Shown here one piece after another: positions 1-6,131 of a stretch of 11,994 nt of DNA. The notes beneath the pieces were generated by a model. That model made no database searches, had not been told where the DNA came from, and saw nothing but the letters and a program-made list of their open reading frames with translations. How positions within the stretch are numbered: position 1 is the stretch's first letter; the number at the start of each line of letters is the position of its first letter. The stretch is from positions 1 to 11,994 of the forward strand of contig CALMQD010000460.1 in assembly GCA_937871415.1 (NCBI GenBank), given 5' to 3'. Position numbers and translations under genes: made by a program. The DNA is from an uncultured Phycisphaerales bacterium (GTDB taxonomy: Bacteria > Planctomycetota > Phycisphaerae > Phycisphaerales > UBA1924).

Positions 1-716
1 TCGTTCAAGAACCGCTTGGTGGCGCGCGTGCCCGCCCGCGGCTTGGCCCCCAGTTCCGCGGCAAGCCGCAGCGCTCGCTCGATCGTCCTCGACCCGGCCG
101 CGGCGCCGCCCGGCGCGTCATCGACGATTTCATGGACGAGCCCGATGCGCTTCGCATCGGCCGCGTCGGTGAGGTTGGGGTCGAGCATCCGCTCGCGCGC
201 CGGCCCAGCGCCGGCGCCGGCAACAAGGAACGGCGCGCTGACCGCGGGCGAAATCCCCAGTCGAACCACGGGGTAGCCGAGGGTGAGGTCGCTCGACGCC
301 ACGACCATGTCGGCCCCGCCCAGGAGCGCGCACCCGCCCGCGATCGCACCGCCCTTGCCGTGCGCGGCGATCACGACGGGCATGGGGGCCCGGCGCATCG
401 CGCGGATCGCCTCCGAAAGCCCGGCGAGCAGCTTCGGCAGGATCGACGCGTCCGCCGCGCACTGGCGCAGATCAAACCCCGCGCAGAAGCACGAACCCGG
501 CAGGCCCGAGAGGACGATCGCGTCCACGGCGTCGTCGCACGCGGCGGCGTCGACAGCGGACACGAGCGCCCCGAGCATGTCCACGGTGAGCGCGTTGCGC
601 TTCTCACTCCGCGTCAGTTCGACATGAACGATCGTCCGCCCTTCGATGGGGCGTCGCGTGGACCGAACCCACGGAGCAACCCCGGGCGCGCTTGATCCGG
701 ACGATTCCGCGCTCAT
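1..716 (-). CDS. Enoyl-CoA hydratase/isomerase (crotonase) family protein, 3' end beyond the window
   Basis: This frame starts at the ATG at 716-714 and stays open to the left edge, giving 238 residues of a family that is usually about 260 long, so only the tail is missing. Two crotonase oxyanion-hole segments are visible: FCAGFDL (residues 77-83) and GKGGAIAGGCALLGGAD (120-136). Such proteins bind an acyl-CoA thioester and catalyse hydration, isomerisation or cleavage in the cytoplasm. The usual P-E-V/I-x-L-G stretch reads YPVVRLG (148-154), so the first hydratase glutamate is Val here. Glu175 in ARERML could match the second acidic residue. Simple enoyl-CoA hydration is therefore uncertain, and an isomerase or other crotonase activity is possible. 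The start overlaps the stop of the upstream GNAT gene by 4 nt (ATGA), suggesting translational coupling. Family is clear; substrate is unknown. Confidence 0.88.
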   Translation of the reverse strand, partial: MSAESSGSSAPGVAPWVRSTRRPIEGRTIVHVELTRSEKRNALTVDMLGALVSAVDAAACDDAVDAIVLSGLPGSCFCAGFDLRQCAADASILPKLLAGLSEAIRAMRRAPMPVVIAAHGKGGAIAGGCALLGGADMVVASSDLTLGYPVVRLGISPAVSAPFLVAGAGAGPARERMLDPNLTDAADAKRIGLVHEIVDDAPGGAAAGSRTIERALRLAAELGAKPRAGTRATKRFLN

Positions 717-1261
717 GCCGCGCCCCCGCCGAGCCGCAGGCTCATGTGGTGTTCGCTGTACTCGCGCCCGTCGATCATCAGGCACCCGGGCTCGACGCCC
801 CACGGGACAAACCCCATGGACTCGTAGAGCGCGCGTGCGGCGACGCTGCGCTCGCTCGCGGCCAGTTGCACCCGGAGCACTCCGGGGTCGCCCTCGCCCC
901 GCCACAGCCGTGCCGTTTCCAGCGCTCGCTGGATGAGCCTTCGGCCTAGCCCGCGTCCGCGCCAAGCGGGGGTCACGTACACCCCCCAGATCATCGCGAT
1001 GTGCCGACGCTTGGGCGCCTTGTCGCGGATGATCCCCGCGGCGGCGATCAGCCGCTCGTCCTCGAAGCAGCCCACCACCGCGTACTCGGACTCGGTCTCG
1101 GGCGCCGCGAGGGCCCGGCGCATGTGCACGACATCGCACCCCCGATCGGACTCTTCGCTGGCACAGAAAGCCCACGGCGAGTCCCGCAGCATCTCGCGCC
1201 GAAGGGCGACGTAGCTCTCGGCGTCGGACTCTCGAAGCAGGCGCGTCTCGCTCGTGCTCAT
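713..1261 (-). CDS. GNAT family N-acetyltransferase
   Basis: A 182-residue single-domain GNAT, predicted to transfer the acetyl group of acetyl-CoA to an unknown amine. The acetyl-CoA pyrophosphate loop is visible in motif A: IWGVYVTP (91-98) followed by RGRGLGRRL (101-109). Motif B is ARALYESMGF (142-151), where Tyr146 is the usual general-acid position. The frame is open further upstream, but the ATG at 1261-1259 gives the normal family N-terminus (MSTSETRLLRESD), avoids overlap with the divergent gene at 1341, and has a TACCAT box 5 nt before it. The stop overlaps the start of the crotonase gene, so the two are probably one transcript. Substrate cannot be read from sequence. Confidence 0.9.
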   Translation of the reverse strand: MSTSETRLLRESDAESYVALRREMLRDSPWAFCASEESDRGCDVVHMRRALAAPETESEYAVVGCFEDERLIAAAGIIRDKAPKRRHIAMIWGVYVTPAWRGRGLGRRLIQRALETARLWRGEGDPGVLRVQLAASERSVAARALYESMGFVPWGVEPGCLMIDGREYSEHHMSLRLGGGAA

Positions 1262-1266
1262 GGGCG

Positions 1267-1334
1267 ATGGTACGACCTCGCACAGACCATCGTGCCATCG
1301 CGAGTTTCTCCGGCCTCCGGCGGCCAAGTACAAT
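1267..1334. promoter_or_regulatory. Divergent promoter region with -10-like boxes abutting both start codons
   Basis: The 79-nt gap between divergent starts at 1261 (minus) and 1341 (plus) holds TACCAT on the minus strand (1272-1267), 5 nt before its ATG, and TACAAT on the plus strand (1329-1334), 6 nt before its ATG. Neither start has a Shine-Dalgarno at normal spacing; the spacers are cgccc and ccctcc. Transcription would begin at or next to each start codon, giving leaderless mRNAs. No good -35 is visible for either. This is inferred from position and hexamer only. Confidence 0.45.
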
Positions 1335-1340
1335 CCCTCC

Positions 1341-1970
1341 ATGGCTTCCAAGTTCACCACGCCCGAGCAGTACCTGGCCTCACTGCCCGAGGAACGCCGG
1401 CGAGACCTCGCCGCCGTTCGAGACGTCATCCGTGCAAACCTCGACAAAGGGATCGAGGAGGGAATCCAGTACAACATGATCGGCTACTACGTGCCGCACG
1501 AGGTCTACCCCGCGGGGTACCACTGCGACCCGAAGCAGCCGCTCCCCTTCGCGGGCCTGGGCGCGACCAAGAGCCACCTGAGCCTGTACTTCTTCGGGCT
1601 CTACTGCTCGCCGGCCGAGCGAGAGCGGTTCCAGGCCGAGTGGAAGAAGACCGGCAAGAAACTCGACATGGGCGCGGCCTGCATCCGGTTCAAACGACTC
1701 GAGGATGCCGCGCTCGACGTCATCGCCGGCGCGGTGCGGCGGCTCAAACTCAAGCCGTTCCTGTCGTACTACGAGCAGGTTCGGCCCGAGAACAAGAAAC
1801 CCGGCGCGCCAAGTAAAAAGGCTTCGAGCCAGAGCAAGGGGAGCAAAGCGGCCGCCAAACCGGGCGCCGCCGCCGGCGGCAAACGCTCATCGAAGCCGTC
1901 TACCCGACGCAGCGCTGCGAAGCCAAGCGCGGCGAAACCCGCGGCCAAACGACCCAGGAAGCGGGCCTGA
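1341..1970 (+). CDS. DUF1801 domain protein with histone-H1-like basic tail
   Basis: The 209-residue protein has two parts. Residues 1-147 are a DUF1801 domain (YdhG/frataxin-like fold), shown by FTTPEQYLASLPEERR near the start, GIQYNMIGYYVP (41-52), SHLSLYFFGLY (78-88) and CIRFKRLED (114-122). The biochemical role of this family is poorly defined; iron binding has been proposed for some members. Residues 150-209 are low-complexity Lys/Ala/Pro/Ser/Arg with AAKP-type units and end in KRPRKRA, resembling histone H1 or HU-type tails, which suggests nucleic-acid binding (inference). I chose the ATG at 1341 because the family begins there and TACAAT lies 6 nt upstream; an earlier in-frame ATG would run into the divergent gene. 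The next gene begins 2 nt after the stop, so the two are probably co-transcribed. Confidence 0.88.
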   Translation: MASKFTTPEQYLASLPEERRRDLAAVRDVIRANLDKGIEEGIQYNMIGYYVPHEVYPAGYHCDPKQPLPFAGLGATKSHLSLYFFGLYCSPAERERFQAEWKKTGKKLDMGAACIRFKRLEDAALDVIAGAVRRLKLKPFLSYYEQVRPENKKPGAPSKKASSQSKGSKAAAKPGAAAGGKRSSKPSTRRSAAKPSAAKPAAKRPRKRA

Positions 1971-1972
1971 AG

Positions 1973-2440
1973 ATGGACTACGAGATCCGCCTGGGGCGCG
2001 AGCACACCCGCATCGACGACGTGTGGGCGCTGCTCCGCGAGTCGTACTGGTCGCCCGGTGTCCGGCGCGAGGTCACCGAAGAAGCGGTCCGGAACAGTCT
2101 GTGCGTGGGCGCGTTTCACCCGGCGACCGACCGACAGGTCGGGTTCGCCCGCGCCGTGACCGACTACGCGACGTTCGCCTGGCTCTCCGACGTCGTCGTG
2201 CACCCGGAGCACCGTCGGCACGGGCTGTCGAAGCAGATGATCGAGACGCTGTTCGACCACCCGCAGCTGCGGACGCTCCGCCGGTGGTGCCTGGCGACGC
2301 GCGATGCGCACGACCTCTACGCGCGGTACGGTTTCAAGCCGGTCGATCCGGGGTTCTTCATGGAACGGAAGAACGACCCAACGGTTTGGCAAGCCACGCC
2401 CACAGCGCCGCCGCGACATCCGCCAGAATCCACGCGCTGA
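1973..2440 (+). CDS. GNAT family N-acetyltransferase (SYWS subgroup)
   Basis: A 155-residue GNAT resembling the group with an SYWS motif near the N-terminus (residues 24-27, in LLRESYWSPG). It continues with VGFARAVTDYATFAWLSDVVVHPEHRR in short blocks over 56-82, then motif A RRHGLSKQM (81-89), where Leu-Ser replace the more common Leu-Gly, and finally CLATRDAHDLYARYGF (106-121). It should bind acetyl-CoA; the acceptor is unknown. It starts 2 nt after the DUF1801 stop, so it is the second gene of that unit. The family core ends near FFMER (128-132). The last roughly 23 residues are Pro/Thr-rich and lie on the strand opposite the 3' end of the convergent gene, so they may be a recent read-through extension. 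Confidence 0.87.
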   Translation: MDYEIRLGREHTRIDDVWALLRESYWSPGVRREVTEEAVRNSLCVGAFHPATDRQVGFARAVTDYATFAWLSDVVVHPEHRRHGLSKQMIETLFDHPQLRTLRRWCLATRDAHDLYARYGFKPVDPGFFMERKNDPTVWQATPTAPPRHPPESTR

Positions 2441-3143
2441 GCAGGTCGGGCGTGCCCGGGGCTCGTGACGCCGGATTGACCAGGGCGTTATGGATGAGGG
2501 TCTGGCCGAACATCGCTGCCTCGCTCGCGCCGGGCTCGCGCCGGGACGTGCGTATGGCCGCCTCGATCAGGAAGACGTGCGCGGCCCACGGATAACCCGT
2601 CGCGTTGTCCGGCTGCGTGTGCTCGATGTGCCAGGCCGCGGCGGACCGGACCCCATCGATGAGGCCCCGCTGCACGAGCGCGTGCGTCGACCGCTGCGCC
2701 AGCCACCACTGAGCGTGCAGGGCCCGCAACTCGGTCTCGGTCCAGACTTCGATCGCTCCGGCGTCTCCGGGCTCGGCCCCCGCGATGCCCGGGCGCGGCA
2801 CGATCGGTCCCGGTGATGTCGAGGTCTCCGCGAGGGTCGGCCACGCGGCGGGAAGGGCCGCAGGACCTCCGCCCTGTCGCTCCACCAGTTCCCACCAGCG
2901 CCGGATGTCCGGCGATGCATCCGCGCTCGACGCCCGCGCCGCCGCACGGTCTCCCGAGAAAGCCCACCCCAGCACGTGGAGGATGAGCGGCTCATCGACC
3001 GCCCGAGAATGTCCGAGTTCATCGCGGAAGGCGCGGGCCTGCTCGGCCGCCGCGGGACCGCGTGCGTCCAGCCGATTCCCCAGCACTCTCCGCGCGAGGG
3101 TCTGGAGGTTTCGAGCCAGGGATTGCAGTTCTTCCGATGTCAG
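2358..3143 (-). CDS. Conserved-looking Trp-rich helical protein of unknown function; start uncertain
   Basis: I do not recognise this protein. The minus frame shows real-protein composition: amphipathic helices, clustered Trp (RRWWELVER, LHAQWWLAQ, ILADVAAALWAWLA) and a motif-like stretch WHIEHTQPDNATGYPWA (171-187). It looks soluble, with no signal peptide. The Pro/Ser/Gly-rich part around residues 92-128 looks like a linker between two helical halves. The start is a problem because there is no ATG before the divergent gene at 3260. A CTG at 3143-3141 gives a natural N-terminus (LTSEELQSLARNLQTLARRV), has GGAG 6 nt upstream, and lies about 50 nt downstream of a GATACT box (3199-3194). Alternatives are GTG at 3086, which cuts the first helix, or GTG at 3293, which overlaps the divergent gene. 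The 3' end overlaps the convergent GNAT by 83 bp. Confidence 0.6.
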   Translation of the reverse strand: MTSEELQSLARNLQTLARRVLGNRLDARGPAAAEQARAFRDELGHSRAVDEPLILHVLGWAFSGDRAAARASSADASPDIRRWWELVERQGGGPAALPAAWPTLAETSTSPGPIVPRPGIAGAEPGDAGAIEVWTETELRALHAQWWLAQRSTHALVQRGLIDGVRSAAAWHIEHTQPDNATGYPWAAHVFLIEAAIRTSRREPGASEAAMFGQTLIHNALVNPASRAPGTPDLLSAWILADVAAALWAWLAKPLGRSSVP

Positions 3144-3223
3144 GGGGCTCTCCGGCTCAAGGCCCGGAAACTCGTGCCGGGCTGTCGATTGGCAGTATCG
3201 AACGATCCGCGTGCCACGGGTGT

Positions 3224-3255
3224 TTGTAGCGCGCCCGTCGCGCGGTAGACTGAGG
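3224..3255 (+). promoter_or_regulatory. Putative promoter and ribosome binding site for the zinc-ribbon gene
   Basis: TTGTAG (3224-3229) and TAGACT (3246-3251) are separated by 16 nt and resemble sigma-70 -35 and -10 boxes. TAGACT ends 8 nt before the ATG at 3260, and GAGG (3252-3255) lies 4 nt before it. If TAGACT is the -10, the leader would be about 2 nt and the GAGG could not act in the mRNA, so one of the two signals is probably accidental. Confidence 0.35.
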
Positions 3256-3259
3256 CTCG

Positions 3260-3670
3260 ATGGCCGCTCCGTCGTCCATCCGGATTGTCTCACGCTCGCG
3301 CGGGCGGAACCGAGCCCGCGCCCTATGGCTTCACGATCGCACGTGCCCGGGGTGCGGGTACAGCGGGCCCGAACTGCAACTGCGGGATGAGCAGCAGGTC
3401 TTTGAGTGCCCCCTTTGCGGCGAGGACTTGTACGCGCATCCCGCGCTGAGTTACGCGGAGCGCGAAGGCCTTTGCGAAGATCCCCCGCTCGACGGCCAGG
3501 ATCTTTGGACGCTGGGCGCACGCGAAGCGACGCTCAGGGACCGAGTGGGCGCCGCGCCCGGACCGCGCCGCGCCCGCGGTGCACGCTGGGCGAGCACGCT
3601 CGCGGGCGGCGTAATGCGCAGACTCTCGCGCCGCTTGTCCCGCTTCTTTCGAGTCGATGCCCGGCGCTGA
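3260..3670 (+). CDS. Small zinc-ribbon protein with basic C-terminus
   Basis: A 136-residue protein. Two CxxC knuckles, CPGC (29-32) and CPLC (50-53), are 17 residues apart and would form a single zinc ribbon. The following segment CGEDLYAHPALSYAEREGL (53-71) looks motif-like. The C-terminal part is Arg-rich (RRARGARW, MRRLSRRLSRFFRVDARR) and could bind nucleic acid or an acidic membrane surface. I cannot assign a function. The ATG at 3260 is the first in frame and leaves an intergenic stretch for the divergent gene. sucC starts 53 nt after the stop but has its own -10-like box, so the two need not be co-transcribed. Confidence 0.75.
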   Translation: MAAPSSIRIVSRSRGRNRARALWLHDRTCPGCGYSGPELQLRDEQQVFECPLCGEDLYAHPALSYAEREGLCEDPPLDGQDLWTLGAREATLRDRVGAAPGPRRARGARWASTLAGGVMRRLSRRLSRFFRVDARR

Positions 3671-3709
3671 GGCGGCCGCCGGGCGCGGACCGGTCGGGAT
3701 CCGGCCCGC

Positions 3710-3715
3710 TATCAT
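3710..3715 (+). promoter_or_regulatory. -10-like box for sucC (possible leaderless start)
   Basis: TATCAT ends 8 nt before the sucC ATG at 3724. The spacer ccggccct contains no Shine-Dalgarno. I see no convincing -35. The likely transcription start is within 1-2 nt of the ATG. Confidence 0.45.
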
Positions 3716-3723
3716 CCGGCCCT

Positions 3724-4923
3724 ATGAAGATCCACGAGTATCAGGCCCGCGAGCTGCTCGTCCAGGCCGGCATCCCCGTACCTCCCTCGGTGGTGATCGA
3801 CCGGCCGACCGATGCCGGCAGCGCGTTCGACCAGGTGACGCTGGGCATGGGCAAGCCGCTGGCGGTGGTGAAAGCACAGGTTCACGCGGGCGGGCGCGGC
3901 AAGGCGGGCTTCGTGAAACTCGTGAAGACCCGGGCCGAGGCCGAACAGGCCGCTCAGTTCATGCTCACCAACCGCATGGTGAGCGTCCAGACCGGCCCGG
4001 AAGGGCTGGCGGTCAGGAAGCTGCTCGTCGGCTGCGCCGTGGACATCGCCCACGAGTTCTACCTCGCGATCACGACCGACCGTGCGACCCGGCGCAACGT
4101 GCTCATCGCCTCGCGCGAGGGCGGGGTGGACATCGAGACCGTCGCGCACGAACGCCCGGAGGCGATCCTCAAGCAGGCCCTGCACCCGACTCTCGGGCTC
4201 CAGCCCTTCGCGGCCCGCAAGGTCGCCTTCGCGCTGGGCTTCAAGGGCAAGCAGGTCGCGCAGGCCTCGGCGATCATGATCGCGCTGGCCAGACTCTTCG
4301 AGAGCAAGGACTGCTCGCTGGCCGAGATCAACCCGCTGGTTCTGACGCCGCCGAGCGACAAGCACCCCGACGGGCAGGTGGTCGCGGTGGACGCGAAGTT
4401 CAACTTCGATGACAACGGGCTGTTCCGTCATCCCGAACTCGAAGCGATGGCCGACGCGACGGAAGAGAATCCGTACGAGGTCCGCGCCCACCAGGCCGGG
4501 CTGTCGTACATCGCGCTCGAAGGGAATATCGGCTGCCTCGTCAACGGCGCGGGGCTTGCGATGGCCACCATGGACATCATCAAACTGCACGGCGGACAGC
4601 CCGCGAACTTCCTCGACGTCGGCGGCTCGGCCTCGGAGGCCGCGGTGACCGAGGCGTTCCGCATCATCCTCTCCGACCACGCCGTCAAGGGCGTGCTGGT
4701 CAACATCTTCGGCGGGATCATGAAGTGCGACATCATCGCGCAGGGCATCATCAATGCCGCGAAGGAGGTCGGGTTCAAGGTCCCGCTGGTCGTGCGCCTC
4801 GAAGGGACCAACGTGGAGGCCGGACGGAAACTGCTCGAGGGCGCGCGGTCGATGATCCCCACGCTGCAGGCCGGCTCGGACCTCGCCGATGCCGCGAAGA
4901 AGGTGTGCGCCGCGGTCAACTGA
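3724..4923 (+). CDS. sucC: Succinate--CoA ligase (ADP/GDP-forming) subunit beta
   Basis: This 399-residue protein matches the full family length. It forms the nucleotide-binding subunit of succinyl-CoA synthetase, the TCA-cycle enzyme that makes succinate and ATP or GTP from succinyl-CoA. It begins [12 protein letters not shown], the standard SucC opening, followed by an ATP-grasp domain with HAGGRGKAG (54-62) and AEINPLVL (200-207). The C-terminal CoA-ligase domain has [18 protein letters not shown] (267-284), FLDVGGSA (296-303) and [10 protein letters not shown] (327-336), and the end KKVCAAVN is typical. Many bacteria have sucD directly downstream, but here argC follows convergently after 15 nt, so the alpha subunit must be elsewhere. 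The long frame that continues upstream of 3724 lies over the zinc-ribbon gene and is not used. Confidence 0.97.
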   Translation: MKIHEYQARELLVQAGIPVPPSVVIDRPTDAGSAFDQVTLGMGKPLAVVKAQVHAGGRGKAGFVKLVKTRAEAEQAAQFMLTNRMVSVQTGPEGLAVRKLLVGCAVDIAHEFYLAITTDRATRRNVLIASREGGVDIETVAHERPEAILKQALHPTLGLQPFAARKVAFALGFKGKQVAQASAIMIALARLFESKDCSLAEINPLVLTPPSDKHPDGQVVAVDAKFNFDDNGLFRHPELEAMADATEENPYEVRAHQAGLSYIALEGNIGCLVNGAGLAMATMDIIKLHGGQPANFLDVGGSASEAAVTEAFRIILSDHAVKGVLVNIFGGIMKCDIIAQGIINAAKEVGFKVPLVVRLEGTNVEAGRKLLEGARSMIPTLQAGSDLADAAKKVCAAVN

Positions 4924-4928
4924 GGCAC

Positions 4929-4938
4929 GCCGGCCGGC
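4929..4938. repeat. 10-bp palindrome between converging sucC and argC stops
   Basis: GCCGGCCGGC fills most of the 15-nt gap between the sucC stop (4921-4923) and the argC stop (4941-4939). It has no loop and no T-run, so it is not a classical intrinsic terminator. In DNA this GC-rich it may be chance. Confidence 0.3.
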
Positions 4939-6033
4939 TCACAGCAGCCCGGCGGTTTCGGGCAGGCCCAGCATCAGGTTGGCGTTCTGGATCGCCTGCC
5001 CCGAAGCACCCTTGACGAGGTTGTCCTCGGCCGCGACCACCACCACGCGGAGCGGCGAGGAATCGCCCCCGACCACGCGTGCGTTCAGGTGCACCATGTT
5101 CGTCCGCTGCACATCGTGCAACGTCGGCGCATCGTCGCGCACGATCACGAACGGCTCGCCCGCGTAGGCATCGCGAAGCGCTCCCTGCACGACCTCGCTC
5201 GTCACCGGGCCGTGCTCAAGCGCCGGCTCGGTGTAGATCGTCTCGAGAATGCCGCGCTCGACCGGGAGCAGGTGCGGCACGAACAGCGGATCGGGGATCG
5301 CCGTCGCGCCCGCCGCCGCCTGAACCTGCGGCATGCCCCACCGCCGCATGCTCTGCCCGATCTCGGGCTGGTGACGGTGCACGCCCACCGAGTAAGTGCT
5401 GAAGTTCTCGTTGGCTTCGGGGAAGTGGAAGGTGGGCTTGGGTGCGCGCCCCCCGCCGCTCACGCCGCTTGCGGCGTTCACGATGATCGACCCCGGCTTG
5501 ACGAGCCCGGCGCGGAGCAGCGGGACGATGGCCAACGCCGCGGCGGTCGGGTAGCACCCGGGATTGGCCACCAGCGAAGCCTCGCGTACCTGCCCGCGCG
5601 CCAGCTCGGTCAGGCCGTACACCGCCTGGGAAAGACGTCCGGCGTCGGTGTGGTGGTGCCCGTACGCCCGCTCGTAGACCGACGCGTCGGCGAGTCGGTA
5701 CGCCGCCGAGAGGTCGACCACTTTGATGCCGGCAGAGAGCAGCGCCGGGGCGTGTTCCATGGCGGCCTCGTGGGGCAGGCACAGGAACGCGAGCCTCACG
5801 CCCAATCGGCGCATCGCGTCAGGGTCGATCGGGCCGCAATCGACCGCGCCCCGCCCGAGCCGTCCGCGCAGACGCGGGAACTCATCATCGATGCGCGGCG
5901 CGGGCACACGCGCCGATCCCAGGTAAACGCACGCCATCGACGGGTGGCGAGAGAGGATCTCGAGCAGCTCGAGCCCTGTATAGCCGGTCGGGCCGACGAC
6001 GGCGACCGGGATCGGCGAGGAATCAGCGTTCAT
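4939..6033 (-). CDS. argC: N-acetyl-gamma-glutamyl-phosphate reductase
   Basis: A 364-residue ArgC, the cytoplasmic NADPH-dependent enzyme that reduces N-acetylglutamyl-5-phosphate to the semialdehyde in arginine biosynthesis. The N-terminal Rossmann loop is VVGPTGYTG (12-20). The catalytic cysteine is Cys160 in ANPGCYPTA (156-164). HRHQPEI (219-225) supplies the conserved His, and [10 protein letters not shown] (341-350) is the family C-terminal motif. The length fits the long type of ArgC. I chose the ATG at 6033-6031 over a TTG at 6063 because homologues start close to the Rossmann strand and GACAAT lies 7 nt before this ATG. No other arg gene is in the window. The preceding gene on this strand ends 98 nt upstream, which leaves room for a separate promoter. 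Confidence 0.96.
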   Translation of the reverse strand: MNADSSPIPVAVVGPTGYTGLELLEILSRHPSMACVYLGSARVPAPRIDDEFPRLRGRLGRGAVDCGPIDPDAMRRLGVRLAFLCLPHEAAMEHAPALLSAGIKVVDLSAAYRLADASVYERAYGHHHTDAGRLSQAVYGLTELARGQVREASLVANPGCYPTAAALAIVPLLRAGLVKPGSIIVNAASGVSGGGRAPKPTFHFPEANENFSTYSVGVHRHQPEIGQSMRRWGMPQVQAAAGATAIPDPLFVPHLLPVERGILETIYTEPALEHGPVTSEVVQGALRDAYAGEPFVIVRDDAPTLHDVQRTNMVHLNARVVGGDSSPLRVVVVAAEDNLVKGASGQAIQNANLMLGLPETAGLL

Positions 6034-6040
6034 GGGGTGG

Positions 6041-6082
6041 ATTGTCGCGGGCGCAGCGCACAAGTAAAGCCCGGACCGCGAC
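6041..6082 (-). promoter_or_regulatory. argC upstream region: -10-like box and inverted repeat
   Basis: GACAAT (6046-6041) ends 7 nt before the argC ATG, with spacer ccacccc and no Shine-Dalgarno. A perfect 7-bp inverted repeat (GTCGCGG at 6044-6050, CCGCGAC at 6076-6082, 25 nt apart) partly overlaps this box and brackets the promoter. It could be an operator or a weak hairpin, or chance; it does not look like a known ArgR box. Confidence 0.35.
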
Positions 6083-6131
6083 GGCGGCAGGCCGAACCGT
6101 TACGCCAACCGGGCGATCGACGAGATCGAAA

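Noticed and set aside
1262..1477. N-terminal extension of the first GNAT to 1477
   Set aside because: It would run through the divergent DUF1801 start. The family N-terminus and TACCAT box support 1261.
1001..1816. 271-codon plus-strand open frame
   Set aside because: It crosses two well-supported genes in the wrong frame or strand and shows no domain features.
2785..3390. 201-codon plus-strand open frame
   Set aside because: It is antisense to the Trp-rich gene and out of frame with the zinc-ribbon gene. Composition is Arg/Ser/Pro noise.
3712..4680. 322-codon minus-strand open frame
   Set aside because: Antisense to sucC and without recognisable motifs.
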